7,168 bases of DNA from Clostridia bacterium. Lineage in GTDB: Bacteria > Bacillota > Clostridia > Lachnospirales > Cellulosilyticaceae. The position numbers and the translations under genes are program-made. The stretch lies in assembly GCA_029256345.1 (NCBI GenBank), contig JAQSYC010000117.1:1-7168 (forward strand), read 5' to 3'. Shown in pieces: positions 6,686 to 7,168 of the stretch (the first letter of the stretch is position 1; the number at the start of each line of letters is the position of its first letter). The notes under the pieces are model-generated. The model was not told where the DNA came from. It did not search any database and saw nothing but the letters and a program-made list of their open reading frames with translations.

Positions 6686-7168
6686 GGCTATGGGAACGAC
6701 TTTACACGAACTGATTAAGCAAGGGGAAGAGATCCTCAGAGCTTATCATAAACTGGATGCAGCCATTGATGCAAGACTACTGATGTGTTACCTGCTAGGC
6801 TGCAAAGACATCACACTTATTTTAAATAGAGATGAAATGATTTCCCCTCATGTAGAAGAATCCTACATGTATCTGATAGCTAAAAGAACCCAAGGTATCC
6901 CCCTGCAGTATATTACTAAAAGTCAAGAGTTTATGGGACTTGAGTTTTATGTAGATGAGAGAGTGCTTATTCCGAGGCAGGATACGGAAACTTTGGTAGA
7001 AACAATTCTAGATATTGCAAAACAAGAGCCGCTCCATCAAGTAGTAGAAATAGGGGTAGGTTCGGGATGTATCAGTATTTCCCTTGCCCATTACAGAAAA
7101 GATATGAACATTACGGCTATTGATATCTCTCAGGAAGCTTTAGAAGTCACTTTGAAAAATACAAGGTA
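6666..7168 (+). CDS. prmC: Release factor glutamine methyltransferase PrmC (HemK), 3' end cut by window
   Basis: SAM-dependent enzyme that N5-methylates the glutamine of the GGQ motif in release factors RF1 and RF2, improving translation termination. The first 167 residues are visible with no stop before the edge; family members are about 280-290 residues, so roughly 115-120 are missing. The N-terminal helical release-factor-binding domain spans about 10-85 and includes DARLL (35-39) and RTQGIPLQYI (74-83). The linker motif EFMGLEFYV...RVLIPRQDTETLVE (88-112) is typical. The Rossmann methyltransferase domain begins about 124, with SAM motif I as EIGVGSG (128-134) and the acidic end of the next strand as AIDIS (151-155). 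The NPPY active-site motif would lie beyond the edge. The gene overlaps the previous one by 20 bases in another frame, suggesting translational coupling. prfA is commonly the next gene in this context. Confidence 0.95.
   Translation, partial: MNLSTSKAMGTTLHELIKQGEEILRAYHKLDAAIDARLLMCYLLGCKDITLILNRDEMISPHVEESYMYLIAKRTQGIPLQYITKSQEFMGLEFYVDERVLIPRQDTETLVETILDIAKQEPLHQVVEIGVGSGCISISLAHYRKDMNITAIDISQEALEVTLKNTR

Noticed and set aside
6978..7001. PRQDTE in PrmC in place of the PRPDTE seen in E. coli
   Set aside because: The Gln variant is, as I recall, common in clostridial PrmC proteins, so it is not notable.

Overview
The window is an AT-rich stretch of core chromosome from a low-GC Gram-positive bacterium, most likely a member of the Clostridia. 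The reasons are strong AGGAGG-type ribosome binding sites, all genes on one strand, a clostridial-type Lon-like protease, and the order rho - rpmE - DUF1385 membrane protein - prmC, a familiar Firmicutes arrangement. No mobile element, CRISPR array, tRNA or rRNA gene was seen.

Layout: (1) positions 1-1611 hold the C-terminal two thirds or so of a Lon-like ATP-dependent protease cut by the left edge. (2) 1677-2165 is the regulatory small subunit of acetolactate synthase, without its catalytic subunit in view; an extended -10 promoter overlaps the protease stop codon. (3) 2204-3916 is a soluble PAS-GGDEF-EAL protein whose diguanylate cyclase motif is destroyed while the EAL phosphodiesterase site is complete. 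(4) 3977-5365 is transcription terminator Rho with an acidic linker near its N-terminus. (5) 5493-5693 is ribosomal protein L31, with its own strong promoter upstream and a good intrinsic terminator downstream. (6) 5759-6685 is a DUF1385 multi-pass membrane protein of unknown function. (7) 6666 to the right edge is the first part of prmC, the methyltransferase of peptide chain release factors, overlapping the DUF1385 gene by 20 bases.

Functionally the right half groups transcription termination (Rho), a ribosomal protein (L31) and translation termination (PrmC; prfA is commonly next in this gene order, outside the window). The left half joins protein quality control, branched-chain amino acid regulation and cyclic-di-GMP turnover with no obvious shared pathway. 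Apart from one terminator after rpmE, no convincing intrinsic terminator was found between the genes, so read-through between neighbours is likely.

I found no new multi-gene system here. The points most worth a second look are the uncharacterised DUF1385 protein with its His/Cys-rich motifs, the intra-cluster terminator only 21 bases before its start codon, the split active/inactive c-di-GMP enzyme, and small departures from family consensus in L31 and in the Lon-like ATPase.
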